Assembly: GCF_005117025.1 (NCBI RefSeq)
Contig: NZ_SWCO01000007.1
Location: 1 to 64,000, forward strand
Direction: 5' to 3'
Length of the DNA stretch: 64,000 nt
DNA from: Alteromonas portus
Lineage (GTDB): Bacteria; Pseudomonadota; Gammaproteobacteria; Enterobacterales; Alteromonadaceae
In this document: one piece after another, positions 39,832 to 51,698 of the stretch
How positions within the stretch are numbered: position 1 is the stretch's first letter
Layout of the letters: every line of letters begins with the position of its first letter
Notes under the pieces: generated by a model
What the model saw: only the letters and a program-made list of their open reading frames with translations
Database searches by the model: none
Told to the model about the DNA's origin: nothing
Made by a program: the position numbers and the translations under genes

Positions 39832-42800
39832 ATGAAATTTAATGAAGATTCTCGCGTAAAAATTCCAGCTATTTTGCATTTAATGCGCCTCGGCTACCAA
39901 TATCTATCACTCAAGGGGCAAAGCTGGGACCTCGACACTAATATCTTCCCTGACGTATTCAAAACCGCTATCGGAAAAATTAACCCTGGTATTGAAGATG
40001 CTGAAGCCGGTCGTTTGCTTGAAGATGTCAAACTATTACTTGATAACGAAGACCTAGGCAAAGCCTTCTTTGAGCGCTTGTCAGAGCGTTCAAATACCAA
40101 GCTGATCGACTTTGAAAACTTCAATAACAACAACTTCCATGTTGTTACCGAGCTAACGTGTCAAAACGGCGATGAAGAATTCCGCCCAGACATCACGCTG
40201 CTTATCAATGGCATGCCGCTGGTGTTTATTGAGGTGAAAAAGCCCAATAACCGCGAAGGTATTTTGGCTGAGCGTGACCGCATCAATAAACGCTTTCAAA
40301 ACTCTAAATTCAAACGTTTTGCCAACATCACCCAGTTTATGATTTTCTCCAATAACATGGAGTACGACGACGGCGATCCAGAACCTGTACAAGGTGCATT
40401 CTATGCCAGCAGTTCCTACCATAAGCCGGTATTTAATTATTTCCGCGAAGAAGAAATCTTAAACTTAACCGCCTTGCTGAAGCCCGTATCGGATGATGAC
40501 GAGCTAAAAGTCTTAAAAGACAATAATCTGGAAGTGATCCACAGTAATCCAGAGTTCCAAACCAACAAGCAACCCGAGCGCCCAACTAACCGCATTTGTA
40601 CCTCTTTACTCAGTCGTGAACGCTTAGCCTTTATTTTGCGTTACGCATTAGCGTATGTGTCCGAGTCAGACGGGCTACAAAAACACATCATGCGTTACCC
40701 TCAGTTGTTTGCCACCAAAGCCATTGAGCGCAAGCTCAGCGACGGCGTTAAAAAAGGCATAATTTGGCACACCCAAGGCAGTGGAAAAACCGCCCTAACG
40801 TTTTACAACGTACGCTTTTTAACCGACTACTTCCAAAAGCAACAGGTCATTCCAAAGTTTTACTTTATTGTTGACCGCCTAGACCTATTGCAACAAGCGC
40901 AACGCGAATTTACCGCCCGTGCTTTAACCGTACACACCATCAACTCACGGGATGCCTTTACCCGTGACATCAAAGCCACACAGGTGATCCATAACCATTC
41001 TGGCAAGCCAGAAATCACTGTGGTGAATATTCAAAAGTTTAAAGATGACCCTGATGTAGTTAGCACCAAAGACTATGACGTAACTATACAGCGCGTGTAC
41101 TTTTTAGACGAAGTACACCGCAGCTATAACCCCAAGGGCAGTTTTTTGGCCAACTTGAGCCAGTCAGACAGCAACGCCATAAAAATAGGCTTAACCGGTA
41201 CGCCGCTATTGGGGGATGACTACAACTCACGCGCCTTGTTTGGTGATTACATTCACAAGTACTATTACAACGCGTCCATTGCCGACGGCTACACCTTGCG
41301 GCTCATTCGTGAGGAGATCAGCACACAATACAAGATTGAACTGCAAAAAGCCCTCGAAGAAGCCGAAGTGAAAATGGGCGATGTGGATCGCAAGCTGATT
41401 TACGCCCACCCAAGCTTTGTTGAGCCAATGCTGGCTTACATTGTCAGTGATTTTGAAAAAAGCCGTGGCGCATTAAACGATGCAACGATTGGTGGCATGG
41501 TTATTTGTGACAGCTCAGACCAAGCCAAGCATATGTTTGAAATTTTCAGTGGTGTTTATGCGGATACGCCTATTCTGCCGAAAACAACTAGCTCAAAATC
41601 CGAAGTTCTAGAAGCTTCCGAACCAATGCCAACGGCTTATTCGGAATCTGTTAAACAAGCAAAAAAAGTAAAAAGCGCCGCCTTGATTCTGCACGACATC
41701 GGCACCAAAGAAGAACGCAAAAACTGGGTAGAAGATTTTAAAGCAGGCAAAATCGACTTTTTATTTGTTTACAACATGCTGCTCACTGGCTTTGACGCCA
41801 AGCGCCTGAAAAAGCTCTACCTTGGTCGGGTGATCCGCAAACACAACTTGCTACAAGCACTGACTCGAGTGAACCGTACTTACAAAGACTTCCGCTACGG
41901 TTATGTGGTCGATTTTGCTGATATTCGTAAAGAGTTCGATGCCACAAACAAAGCCTATTTCGATGAATTACAGGCGGAGCTTGGCGATGAGATGGAGCAC
42001 TACTCACACCTGTTTAAATCTCAGGAAGAGATCAAACAAGAAATCGAGCATATCAAAGACGTACTGTTCCGTTTTGATACCGACAACATGGAAGAGTTCT
42101 GCAACCAAATTAGCCAAATACAAGATCGCGACACCGTACTGGCGCTAAAGAAAGCCCTAGCCGATGCTCGCAGCTTGTATAACTTGGTCCGGTTGCAAGG
42201 CGAGTATGACTTTCTTGATGAGTTGGATTTTGCCAAGCTCAACGTGCTTTACCGTGAAACCAGTAATCACTTGGACTTACTCAATCTTAAAAACGACTTA
42301 GAAAGCGGTGAAGACACCAGTAACCTGCTCAACCGCGCATTAGAAGAGGTGATATTCAAGTTTTTAAAAATCGGCGAAGAAGAACTGGTACTGGCCGACA
42401 AACTGAAAAACACCCTGCGCCAAACTCGTGAAGCCTTGGCCAGCAATTTTGATCAGCAAGACCCGCTGTTTATTAGCTTAAAAGAAGAGCTAGAGCGGCT
42501 GTTTAAGAAGAAAAACTTAAGCGAAGTAACTCAAGATGAAATGGTGGCCAACATAGACGCGCTGAATAAAATTCATGACCGCGTGAAAGAGCTCAACCGC
42601 CAAAACAACCAACTGCGGCAAAAATACTTAGGCGATGCCAAATACACACGTATTCACAAACGCCTGCAAGAGCGCCAACAAAGCCAAAACGACATCAGCG
42701 AATCTGAACGGAAAATATTCGAAGCATTGGCAGGCGTAAAACAAGACGCCGACGAGCAAGTGCTCAACAACAACCAAGTATTGGATAACGAAAGCTACTT

Positions 42801-42945
42801 TGAACGGCAAATGATGCCGCTGGTGATTGGCCGCTTTATGAAAGAACAAAACATCAAACTCAACGCCGACGCCTCACGATACATTAATCACCTTATCGTC
42901 GCCGAATATTTAAAAGAATTTAATACTGGCAGCCAAGCGTGGTAA
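39832..42945 (+). CDS. hsdR: type I restriction enzyme R (HsdR) subunit
   Basis: 1,037 residues. The N-terminal nuclease has Pro-Asp at 119-120 (FRPDITLL) and EVKK at 134-137, a PD-ExK site. The translocase has Walker A GSGKT at 316-320, a DEVH motif II at 426-429 and LTGTP (motif III). A long helical C-terminus for HsdM/HsdS binding follows. With HsdM and HsdS it cuts DNA lacking the methylated site after ATP-driven translocation. All catalytic motifs look intact. An AAGGA precedes the ATG. Confidence 0.96.
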   Translation: MKFNEDSRVKIPAILHLMRLGYQYLSLKGQSWDLDTNIFPDVFKTAIGKINPGIEDAEAGRLLEDVKLLLDNEDLGKAFFERLSERSNTKLIDFENFNNNNFHVVTELTCQNGDEEFRPDITLLINGMPLVFIEVKKPNNREGILAERDRINKRFQNSKFKRFANITQFMIFSNNMEYDDGDPEPVQGAFYASSSYHKPVFNYFREEEILNLTALLKPVSDDDELKVLKDNNLEVIHSNPEFQTNKQPERPTNRICTSLLSRERLAFILRYALAYVSESDGLQKHIMRYPQLFATKAIERKLSDGVKKGIIWHTQGSGKTALTFYNVRFLTDYFQKQQVIPKFYFIVDRLDLLQQAQREFTARALTVHTINSRDAFTRDIKATQVIHNHSGKPEITVVNIQKFKDDPDVVSTKDYDVTIQRVYFLDEVHRSYNPKGSFLANLSQSDSNAIKIGLTGTPLLGDDYNSRALFGDYIHKYYYNASIADGYTLRLIREEISTQYKIELQKALEEAEVKMGDVDRKLIYAHPSFVEPMLAYIVSDFEKSRGALNDATIGGMVICDSSDQAKHMFEIFSGVYADTPILPKTTSSKSEVLEASEPMPTAYSESVKQAKKVKSAALILHDIGTKEERKNWVEDFKAGKIDFLFVYNMLLTGFDAKRLKKLYLGRVIRKHNLLQALTRVNRTYKDFRYGYVVDFADIRKEFDATNKAYFDELQAELGDEMEHYSHLFKSQEEIKQEIEHIKDVLFRFDTDNMEEFCNQISQIQDRDTVLALKKALADARSLYNLVRLQGEYDFLDELDFAKLNVLYRETSNHLDLLNLKNDLESGEDTSNLLNRALEEVIFKFLKIGEEELVLADKLKNTLRQTREALASNFDQQDPLFISLKEELERLFKKKNLSEVTQDEMVANIDALNKIHDRVKELNRQNNQLRQKYLGDAKYTRIHKRLQERQQSQNDISESERKIFEALAGVKQDADEQVLNNNQVLDNESYFERQMMPLVIGRFMKEQNIKLNADASRYINHLIVAEYLKEFNTGSQAW

Positions 42946-42978
42946 TGCGAGTAAAACTGATTAGGAAGTAATAACCAA

Positions 42979-44613
42979 ATGGTTGAATTAGAATTTCAGC
43001 AAAAAACCAAAACCCTGATTGATAGCTTAAAAAGCATCTGTGCCAACTATGGTTTAGGTAACGACGGTAACGAATTTAAAATCATTACCCAAACGTTTTT
43101 GTATAAGTTTTTAAACGACAAATTTGCCTTTGAAGCTAAAAAGCTCGATGACAACATCTCCAAGGCGGACAAGTGGGAAGAAGCGCTGGCAGCCATGGGT
43201 GAAGACGACCTCGACATGCTGCAACTGCAAATGGGCGGGGATACCGCACGGCTAAAACCACAGCACTTTATCAGTTACCTGTTTAGCCAACAAAACGCGC
43301 CGGATTTTGCCAAACTATTTGATGACACCTTAATCGACATTGCCATCACTAATAACGATGTATTCGCTGTAAAAACCGATGGCGGAGCAAAAGTGGTGCT
43401 GTTCGACCGCGTTAGCCAATACATCGCTGACGATTCCAAACGCGATGCTTTTTGTCGCGCCATTATCAACAAACTGGTGGAGTTCAGCTTTGAGCGAATT
43501 TTCACGCAAAAATTCGACTTCTACGCCACCATTTTTGAATACCTGATCAAAGACTACAACAGCAACTCCGGCGGCAAATACGCCGAGTATTTTACCCCTC
43601 ATGCGGTAGCACGCATTATGGCGGAAATTTTAGTGCCGAAAGAGCAACGTGGTATAGTACGTAACGTGGCCTGTTACGATCCATCGGCAGGTTCAGGTAC
43701 CTTGTTAATGAACGTGGCGCACGCCATTGGTGAAAACCGCTGTAGCATTTACACCCAGGACATTTCACAAAAGTCATCCAATCTACTGCGATTAAACCTG
43801 ATCTTAAATAATTTGGTGCACTCAATTCCGAATGTGATCCAAGGCAATACCGTGCAACACCCTTACCATAAAGACGGCAAAGAGTTAAAACGCTTTGATT
43901 ACATTGTTTCTAACCCGCCGTTTAAGCTCGACTTCAGTGACTTTAGAGATGAGCTGGACAGCAAAGAAAATAAAGAACGCTTTTTTGCCGGTATTCCCAA
44001 AATCAAAGCCAAAGCTAAGGACAAGATGGAAATCTACCAATTGTTCTTGCAGCACATTATTGCTTCACTTAAACCGGGCGGTAAAGCCGCAGTCGTTGTG
44101 CCCACAGGTTTTATCACCGCACAATCCGGTATCGACAAAAAGATCCGTGAGCATTTGGTCAAAAACAAAATGCTGGCGGGCGTAGTTTCCATGCCATCAA
44201 ATATCTTCGCCACCACAGGTACTAACGTATCTATTCTGTTTATCGACGCCAGCAACGATGGCGATGTGGTACTGGTGGACGCCTCAAACTTGGGCGAGAA
44301 AGTCAAAGACGGCAAAAACCAAAAAACTGTACTAACGCCAGCAGAAGAGCAACAAATTATTGATGTATTTAACGCTAAGGAAACGGTGGAGGACTTCTCC
44401 GTTGCCGTGAGTTATAGCGACATCGAAGCCAAAAATTACTCATTAAGTGCGGGCCAGTACTTCGACGTCAAAATCGAGTATGTGGATATTACCCCAGAGC
44501 AGTTTGCGGAAAAGATGCAGGTCTTTACCAGTAATTTAGATAGCTTGTTTAACCAATCGCGTGAATTAGGAGCGGAGATTAAAAAGCAGTTGGCGGGGTT
44601 GAAGTATGAGTAA
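42979..44613 (+). CDS. hsdM: type I DNA methyltransferase (HsdM) subunit
   Basis: 544 residues. An N-terminal HsdM helical domain is followed by an N6-adenine methylase with YFTPHAVARIMAEIL, motif I DPSAGSGTLL (from 234) and motif IV NPPF (312-315). It methylates adenine in the HsdS-specified bipartite site and protects host DNA. The 3' end overlaps hsdS by 8 bp. Confidence 0.97.
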   Translation: MVELEFQQKTKTLIDSLKSICANYGLGNDGNEFKIITQTFLYKFLNDKFAFEAKKLDDNISKADKWEEALAAMGEDDLDMLQLQMGGDTARLKPQHFISYLFSQQNAPDFAKLFDDTLIDIAITNNDVFAVKTDGGAKVVLFDRVSQYIADDSKRDAFCRAIINKLVEFSFERIFTQKFDFYATIFEYLIKDYNSNSGGKYAEYFTPHAVARIMAEILVPKEQRGIVRNVACYDPSAGSGTLLMNVAHAIGENRCSIYTQDISQKSSNLLRLNLILNNLVHSIPNVIQGNTVQHPYHKDGKELKRFDYIVSNPPFKLDFSDFRDELDSKENKERFFAGIPKIKAKAKDKMEIYQLFLQHIIASLKPGGKAAVVVPTGFITAQSGIDKKIREHLVKNKMLAGVVSMPSNIFATTGTNVSILFIDASNDGDVVLVDASNLGEKVKDGKNQKTVLTPAEEQQIIDVFNAKETVEDFSVAVSYSDIEAKNYSLSAGQYFDVKIEYVDITPEQFAEKMQVFTSNLDSLFNQSRELGAEIKKQLAGLKYE

Positions 44614-45949
44614 AGTTCGATTCCAAGATATTGTAAAACAGAAAGATGGTTTTCTACGAGGGCCTTTTGGGGGTGATCTAAAAAAGGATATTTTTGTCGA
44701 GAAGTCGTGTGATACATATAAAGTATATGAGCAAGGTGTTGTGCTTAACAACGATGAAAGTATTGGTAGATACTACATCTCGAATGATTACTTTAAAAAG
44801 AAAATGTATAGATTTGAAGTAAAGCCAAAAGATTTTTTAGTTTCTTGTTCGGGAGTTAATTACGGTGCTATTCATCAACTTAGCGAGAACATAGAAAAAG
44901 GGGTGATTAACCAAGCTCTTCTCAGGATAAGATTAGATTCAGAAAAAGTTGACGATAACTATTTCTATTATTTATTTAAAGCGCTTATCGTAAACATGAT
45001 TGTTGGAAAAAAGGGCGATTCTACTATCCCCAACTTTCCCCCTTTAAGTGTGATAAAAGCACTTGAATTTGAGTTGCCTGAAAAAGATTATCAGATACAG
45101 ATTGGTAGATTACTAAGTCACTTAGACAAAAAAATCGAACTCAACAACCGTATCAACGCCGAACTGGAAACCATGGCCAAAACCCTGTACGACTACTGGT
45201 TTGTACAGTTCGACTTCCCCGACGACTCTCCACAAGGTCAGGGCAAACCCTACAAAACCGCCGGTGGAAAAATGGTCTACAACCCAACCCTAAAGCGGGA
45301 AATACCGCTGGGGTGGGAAGTTGATACTTTAGCAAGCTTGATAAAGTCAGACAAAACTGGAGATTGGGGGAAGGAAGAACCAGAAGGAAACTATACTCTT
45401 CAAGTTGATTGTATAAGAGGGGCGGATATCAATGGTTTGAATGGTAACGGCAAAATTAACGCGCCGAATCGATACATTCTTCAAAAAAATGACCATAAGC
45501 TCCTAGCTCCATTCGATTATGTAATCGAAATATCTGGCGGTAGTCCGACTCAGTCTACAGGGCGAATAGCTTATATAACTGATGATGTGTTGGATCGGTT
45601 TACCCATCCATTAATTTGCTCAAATTTTTGTAAAGCAATATCCCTGCGTAATAAAGACTTATTCTATTGTTTTGCTTACCTTTGGAACGACCTATATGAC
45701 AATGGTGTATTGTTTGGATGGGAAGGGAAAACAAGCGGAATTAAAAACTTATTATTTGACTCATTTGTAACTAAGCACCAAGTACCTATTCCTCCGCTGG
45801 GTTTAGCTAAGCAATTTTTTGATTTCGTGGCTTCACTTGAACAACAGAAGCAAACTCTGCTTAAAGAAAATGTTAGGTTGGAGTCGCTCCGTGACTGGCT
45901 TCTCCCCATGCTAATGAACGGCCAAGTCACCGTTGGAGAGGCGAGCTAA
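44606..45949 (+). CDS. hsdS: type I specificity (HsdS) subunit
   Basis: 447 residues with two variable target-recognition domains (about 1-165 and 230-400). They are separated by a conserved helical spacer (LLSHLDKKIELNNRINAELETMAKTLYDYWF) and followed by a second such spacer (LEQQKQTLLKENVRLESLRDWLLPMLMNGQV). The two TRDs read the two halves of the recognition site; the target cannot be predicted from sequence alone. Codon use in the TRDs looks more AT-rich than in hsdM, as is usual for exchanged specificity segments. Confidence 0.95.
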   Translation: MSKVRFQDIVKQKDGFLRGPFGGDLKKDIFVEKSCDTYKVYEQGVVLNNDESIGRYYISNDYFKKKMYRFEVKPKDFLVSCSGVNYGAIHQLSENIEKGVINQALLRIRLDSEKVDDNYFYYLFKALIVNMIVGKKGDSTIPNFPPLSVIKALEFELPEKDYQIQIGRLLSHLDKKIELNNRINAELETMAKTLYDYWFVQFDFPDDSPQGQGKPYKTAGGKMVYNPTLKREIPLGWEVDTLASLIKSDKTGDWGKEEPEGNYTLQVDCIRGADINGLNGNGKINAPNRYILQKNDHKLLAPFDYVIEISGGSPTQSTGRIAYITDDVLDRFTHPLICSNFCKAISLRNKDLFYCFAYLWNDLYDNGVLFGWEGKTSGIKNLLFDSFVTKHQVPIPPLGLAKQFFDFVASLEQQKQTLLKENVRLESLRDWLLPMLMNGQVTVGEAS

Positions 45950-45989
45950 ATGTTTAAAATAACACCACACCGCTTAATCAGGAGGCAAC

Positions 45990-46199
45990 ATGAAATTTAA
46001 CTTTGCACACTTGGGCGGTATTGATAACGGCACCGTTGAGCTGGGTGATTTAACAGTAATCTGCGGCCTTAATAATATGGGTAAAACCTATAGTAGCTAT
46101 GCCATCTATGGATTATTGCGGCATTTTGAACAGTGGACTGATTTGTTGTTATTTCGAGAGGCTTTAACGAAATGGGCAAAAGGAGCTGTAAATGGCTAA
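45990..46199 (+). pseudogene. truncated P-loop ATPase gene
   Basis: The first 45-50 codons read like the N-terminus of a RecF/OLD-type ATPase: MKFNFAHLGGIDNGTV, then Walker A ICGLNNMGKTYSSYA. The frame ends after 69 codons, without Walker B or any C-terminal nuclease part, and its last 20 residues are unlike the family. The next gene's ribosome binding site lies inside it. I take it as a remnant of a defence-type ATPase cut by recombination. Confidence 0.7.
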
Positions 46200-47205
46200 G
46201 GACCTAACCGCATCATCCCATGACCGCCAAAATATCCTTAACAACCGCTACGCCCTGCAACAAGCCGAGCAGCACTTGGGTTTGGGTGGTGTGAACTTTG
46301 AAGGTGAGACCGTATTCACCAAAGCACAGGTGGTTGCCTTGTATGATGTAAGCGAGAGTACCATTGAGAAGTACCTTGTTAGCCATGCTGACGAGTTAAA
46401 AGTTAATGGTTACACCTTGCTTCGAGGGAAAAAGCTTAAAGAATTCAAAGAGTCACTTGATGGTACCGTAATTAATTATGGTACCAAAACGAGTGTATTG
46501 GGTGTGTTCAGTTTTCGTGCAGTGCTTAATATCGGCATGCTCCTAACCGAAAGTGAACCGGCTCGCATACTACGCTCGCGCCTGCTGGATATTGTCTTGG
46601 ATGTAATGGCTGAGCGTGCTGGGGGTCACACCAAGTTTATTAATCAGCGTGATGAGAACTATCTTGTCTCTGCTCTGCAAGAAGAAAACCACCGCCGCCA
46701 GTTCACTGATGCTTTGGATAAGTATGTAGAGGTCAATAAATGGACTTATGCACGCTTTACGAACTTGATATACCAAAGCATTTTCCATGAAGACGCGACT
46801 GAATATAAAAAGGTGTTAAACCTAGCAACGAAAACCAACATCCGTGAGACGCTGTATTCAGAAGTACTTAATCTGATTGCCAGTTACGAATCAGGTATTG
46901 CTCATGAACTAGAGCAAGCCAGCAATAATTTAGGCCGTAAACTTTCGCAGAAAGAGGCGGAGAGCCTGTTTGCGAGTTTTGAAAGTCACCCTCTGTTCAA
47001 ACCGCTGATTTTGGATGCCAGAACTAAAATGGCCAGCCGCGATTTGTGCTTCCGTGATGCCTTGCACGAAAAGCTGGAAGCTTATATTCAATCTGTACCC
47101 GAAGCTGACTTTGATCGTTTCTTGGGTGAGAAGAGCCGTTCTTTGGAAGAGCAATTGAGTGATCCGGAAACATTAGCTGTACTCAAACGCTTGAAAGATC
47201 GATAA
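46192..47205 (+). CDS. RhuM-like DNA-binding protein, probable partner of the Fic/Doc protein
   Basis: 337 residues. An HTH-like segment at about 44-75 (FTKAQVVALYDVSESTIEKYLVSHADEL) is followed by a conserved FSFRAVLNIGMLLTESEPARILRSRLLDIVL region and a long helical C-terminus. It resembles the RhuM/virulence-associated proteins found beside Doc toxins and restriction genes. A good AGGAG precedes the ATG. The Fic/Doc gene follows 16 bp later, so an antitoxin or regulator role is likely but inferred. Confidence 0.8.
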   Translation: MAKDLTASSHDRQNILNNRYALQQAEQHLGLGGVNFEGETVFTKAQVVALYDVSESTIEKYLVSHADELKVNGYTLLRGKKLKEFKESLDGTVINYGTKTSVLGVFSFRAVLNIGMLLTESEPARILRSRLLDIVLDVMAERAGGHTKFINQRDENYLVSALQEENHRRQFTDALDKYVEVNKWTYARFTNLIYQSIFHEDATEYKKVLNLATKTNIRETLYSEVLNLIASYESGIAHELEQASNNLGRKLSQKEAESLFASFESHPLFKPLILDARTKMASRDLCFRDALHEKLEAYIQSVPEADFDRFLGEKSRSLEEQLSDPETLAVLKRLKDR

Positions 47206-47221
47206 GCAAAGGAATGTAGCT

Positions 47222-47695
47222 ATGAGCGACTCTACAGAAACAGGCTTACAGTTCTTCTATTTCGATGTGGCGCATGCGATTAGCGTTCACGATTGGATTA
47301 TAGAGCATTCTGGTGGGCTAGCTGGTACCAAGGATATTGGTCAGTTAGCAAGTCCTATAGAGCACATACAAAATGACTGGTATTATCCAGAAATGGAGGA
47401 CAAGCTGACCCACTTGGTATTTTCCATTAATAAAAACCATGCTTTTAATGATGGCAATAAAAGATCATCGTTGGTGTTAGGCGCTTATTTTCTTGAATTA
47501 AACGGTTTTGATTATGTGGTAAAACGCTTTGCCAAAGAAATGGAAAACATCGTCGTATGGGTCGCTGACAATGTTGTGAGTAAAGCTCTGCTTCATCAAA
47601 TCATTAGCTCTCTGATTTATGAAGATGAGTATTCAGAAGAGCTAAAACTAGCCATCGTGGAGGCTGCTGCACGATTGAATCAGGACTATCATTAA
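47222..47695 (+). CDS. Fic/Doc family protein (death-on-curing type)
   Basis: 157 residues with the complete catalytic loop HAFNDGNKRSS starting at His73, matching Doc-type Fic HxFx(D/N)xNKR. Doc phosphorylates EF-Tu, and other Fic proteins transfer AMP. The N-terminus (DVAHAISVHDWIIEHSGGLAG) matches Doc. AAGGA precedes the ATG. It forms a two-gene unit with the RhuM-like gene, probably a toxin-antitoxin pair that stabilises the element or acts in abortive infection. Confidence 0.88.
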   Translation: MSDSTETGLQFFYFDVAHAISVHDWIIEHSGGLAGTKDIGQLASPIEHIQNDWYYPEMEDKLTHLVFSINKNHAFNDGNKRSSLVLGAYFLELNGFDYVVKRFAKEMENIVVWVADNVVSKALLHQIISSLIYEDEYSEELKLAIVEAAARLNQDYH

Positions 47696-47804
47696 GCAGT
47701 TACTTCAAAGGTATGATATTTTTATTATTTGCTAAAAGTAGCGATTAAATAAAATCAATAAGTTACAGTCGTTAAAGTATGATACTTTTTTGTAAATCTA
47801 CACC

Positions 47805-47885
47805 AGCGGCCATTCCAATTTTAGTAATCAGCGCGATGAAAATTATCTCGTTTCTGCGCTTCAAGAAAAAAACTACCGCCCAGTT
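47805..47885 (+). pseudogene. relic of a second RhuM-like gene
   Basis: Twenty-seven codons read SGHSNFSNQRDENYLVSALQ and then EKNYRPV, clearly homologous to GHTKFINQRDENYLVSALQEEN inside the intact RhuM-like gene 1.1 kb upstream. There is no start and the frame closes soon after. The DNA has diverged (many third-base changes), so it comes from a related gene rather than a recent duplication. Confidence 0.8.
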
Positions 47886-47984
47886 ATATAATTGCTTAGA
47901 TTACTTAGCCTCGTAACTATATATCTATTTGTCTTTTCCTTGTTTATAAAAAAGGCGCATCGCAATGAGGCGCCCTTTTGCATT

Positions 47985-48044
47985 AATTATGAGAACTCAT
48001 GGAAACGATGTGAGACAAATTGGAAACAATTATGAGATCCCACA
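47985..48044. repeat. transposon right end with probable TnsB-binding repeats
   Basis: Reading inwards from the terminal inverted repeat (48029-48044), three closely spaced copies of a CTCAT/CTCAC core occur: TCTCATAATTGTTTCC, then GTCTCACATCGTTTCC, then TTCTCATAATTAATGC. The spacing is tighter than at the left end, an asymmetry also seen between Tn7L and Tn7R. Confidence 0.75.
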
Positions 48045-48049
48045 TAGTA
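48045..48049. repeat. target site duplication, right copy (TAGTA)
   Basis: It is identical to the 5 bp before the left end (27976-27980) and lies 6 bp from the gyrB stop codon. Confidence 0.93.
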
Positions 48050-48055
48050 AAAACT

Positions 48056-51573
<3,518 letters not shown>

Positions 51574-51594
51574 GAGGTCACACTAATGAAAGAA

Positions 51595-51628
51595 AAGAAG
51601 CGATGAGTATAAATACTCATCGCTTCTT
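51595..51628 (-). terminator. terminator or attenuator between dnaN and recF
   Basis: A 34-nt perfect hairpin (arms AAGAAGCGATGAGTAT and its complement) is followed on the minus strand by TTCTTTC. It should reduce transcription from dnaA-dnaN into recF-gyrB. Confidence 0.75.
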
Positions 51629-51698
51629 GAATTGATAATTTAAATAACAAAATAACGTGGATAATACGAGACGCTGCAAACACTTAATGTAGTAATGA

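Larger units (their letters stand above)
27981..48044. mobile_element. complete Tn7-like transposon, 20,064 bp
   Basis: The element is bounded by perfect 16-bp inverted repeats starting TGTGGGATCTCATAAT (27981-27996 and, inverted, 48029-48044) and by the 5-bp duplication TAGTA. It carries tnsA (37828-38571), tnsB (35943-37889), tnsC/tniB (34972-35946) and tniQ (33134-34975), all with intact motifs. The right end is 11 bp from the gyrB stop codon. Cargo on the left is the DUF2188/YegP/LRAT/membrane operon with its XRE-ImmA pair. Cargo on the right is a type I restriction-modification system and an antitoxin-like/Fic pair. There are no cas genes or CRISPR array, so targeting is most likely by the TniQ (TnsD-like) protein binding the gyrB end. 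Confidence 0.94.

Noticed and set aside
27981..48044. CRISPR-associated transposon
   Set aside because: TnsABC and TniQ are present but no cas8, cas7, cas6, cas5, cas12k or repeat array is visible, and the 613-residue TniQ with a long DNA-binding C-terminus fits TnsD-type targeting.
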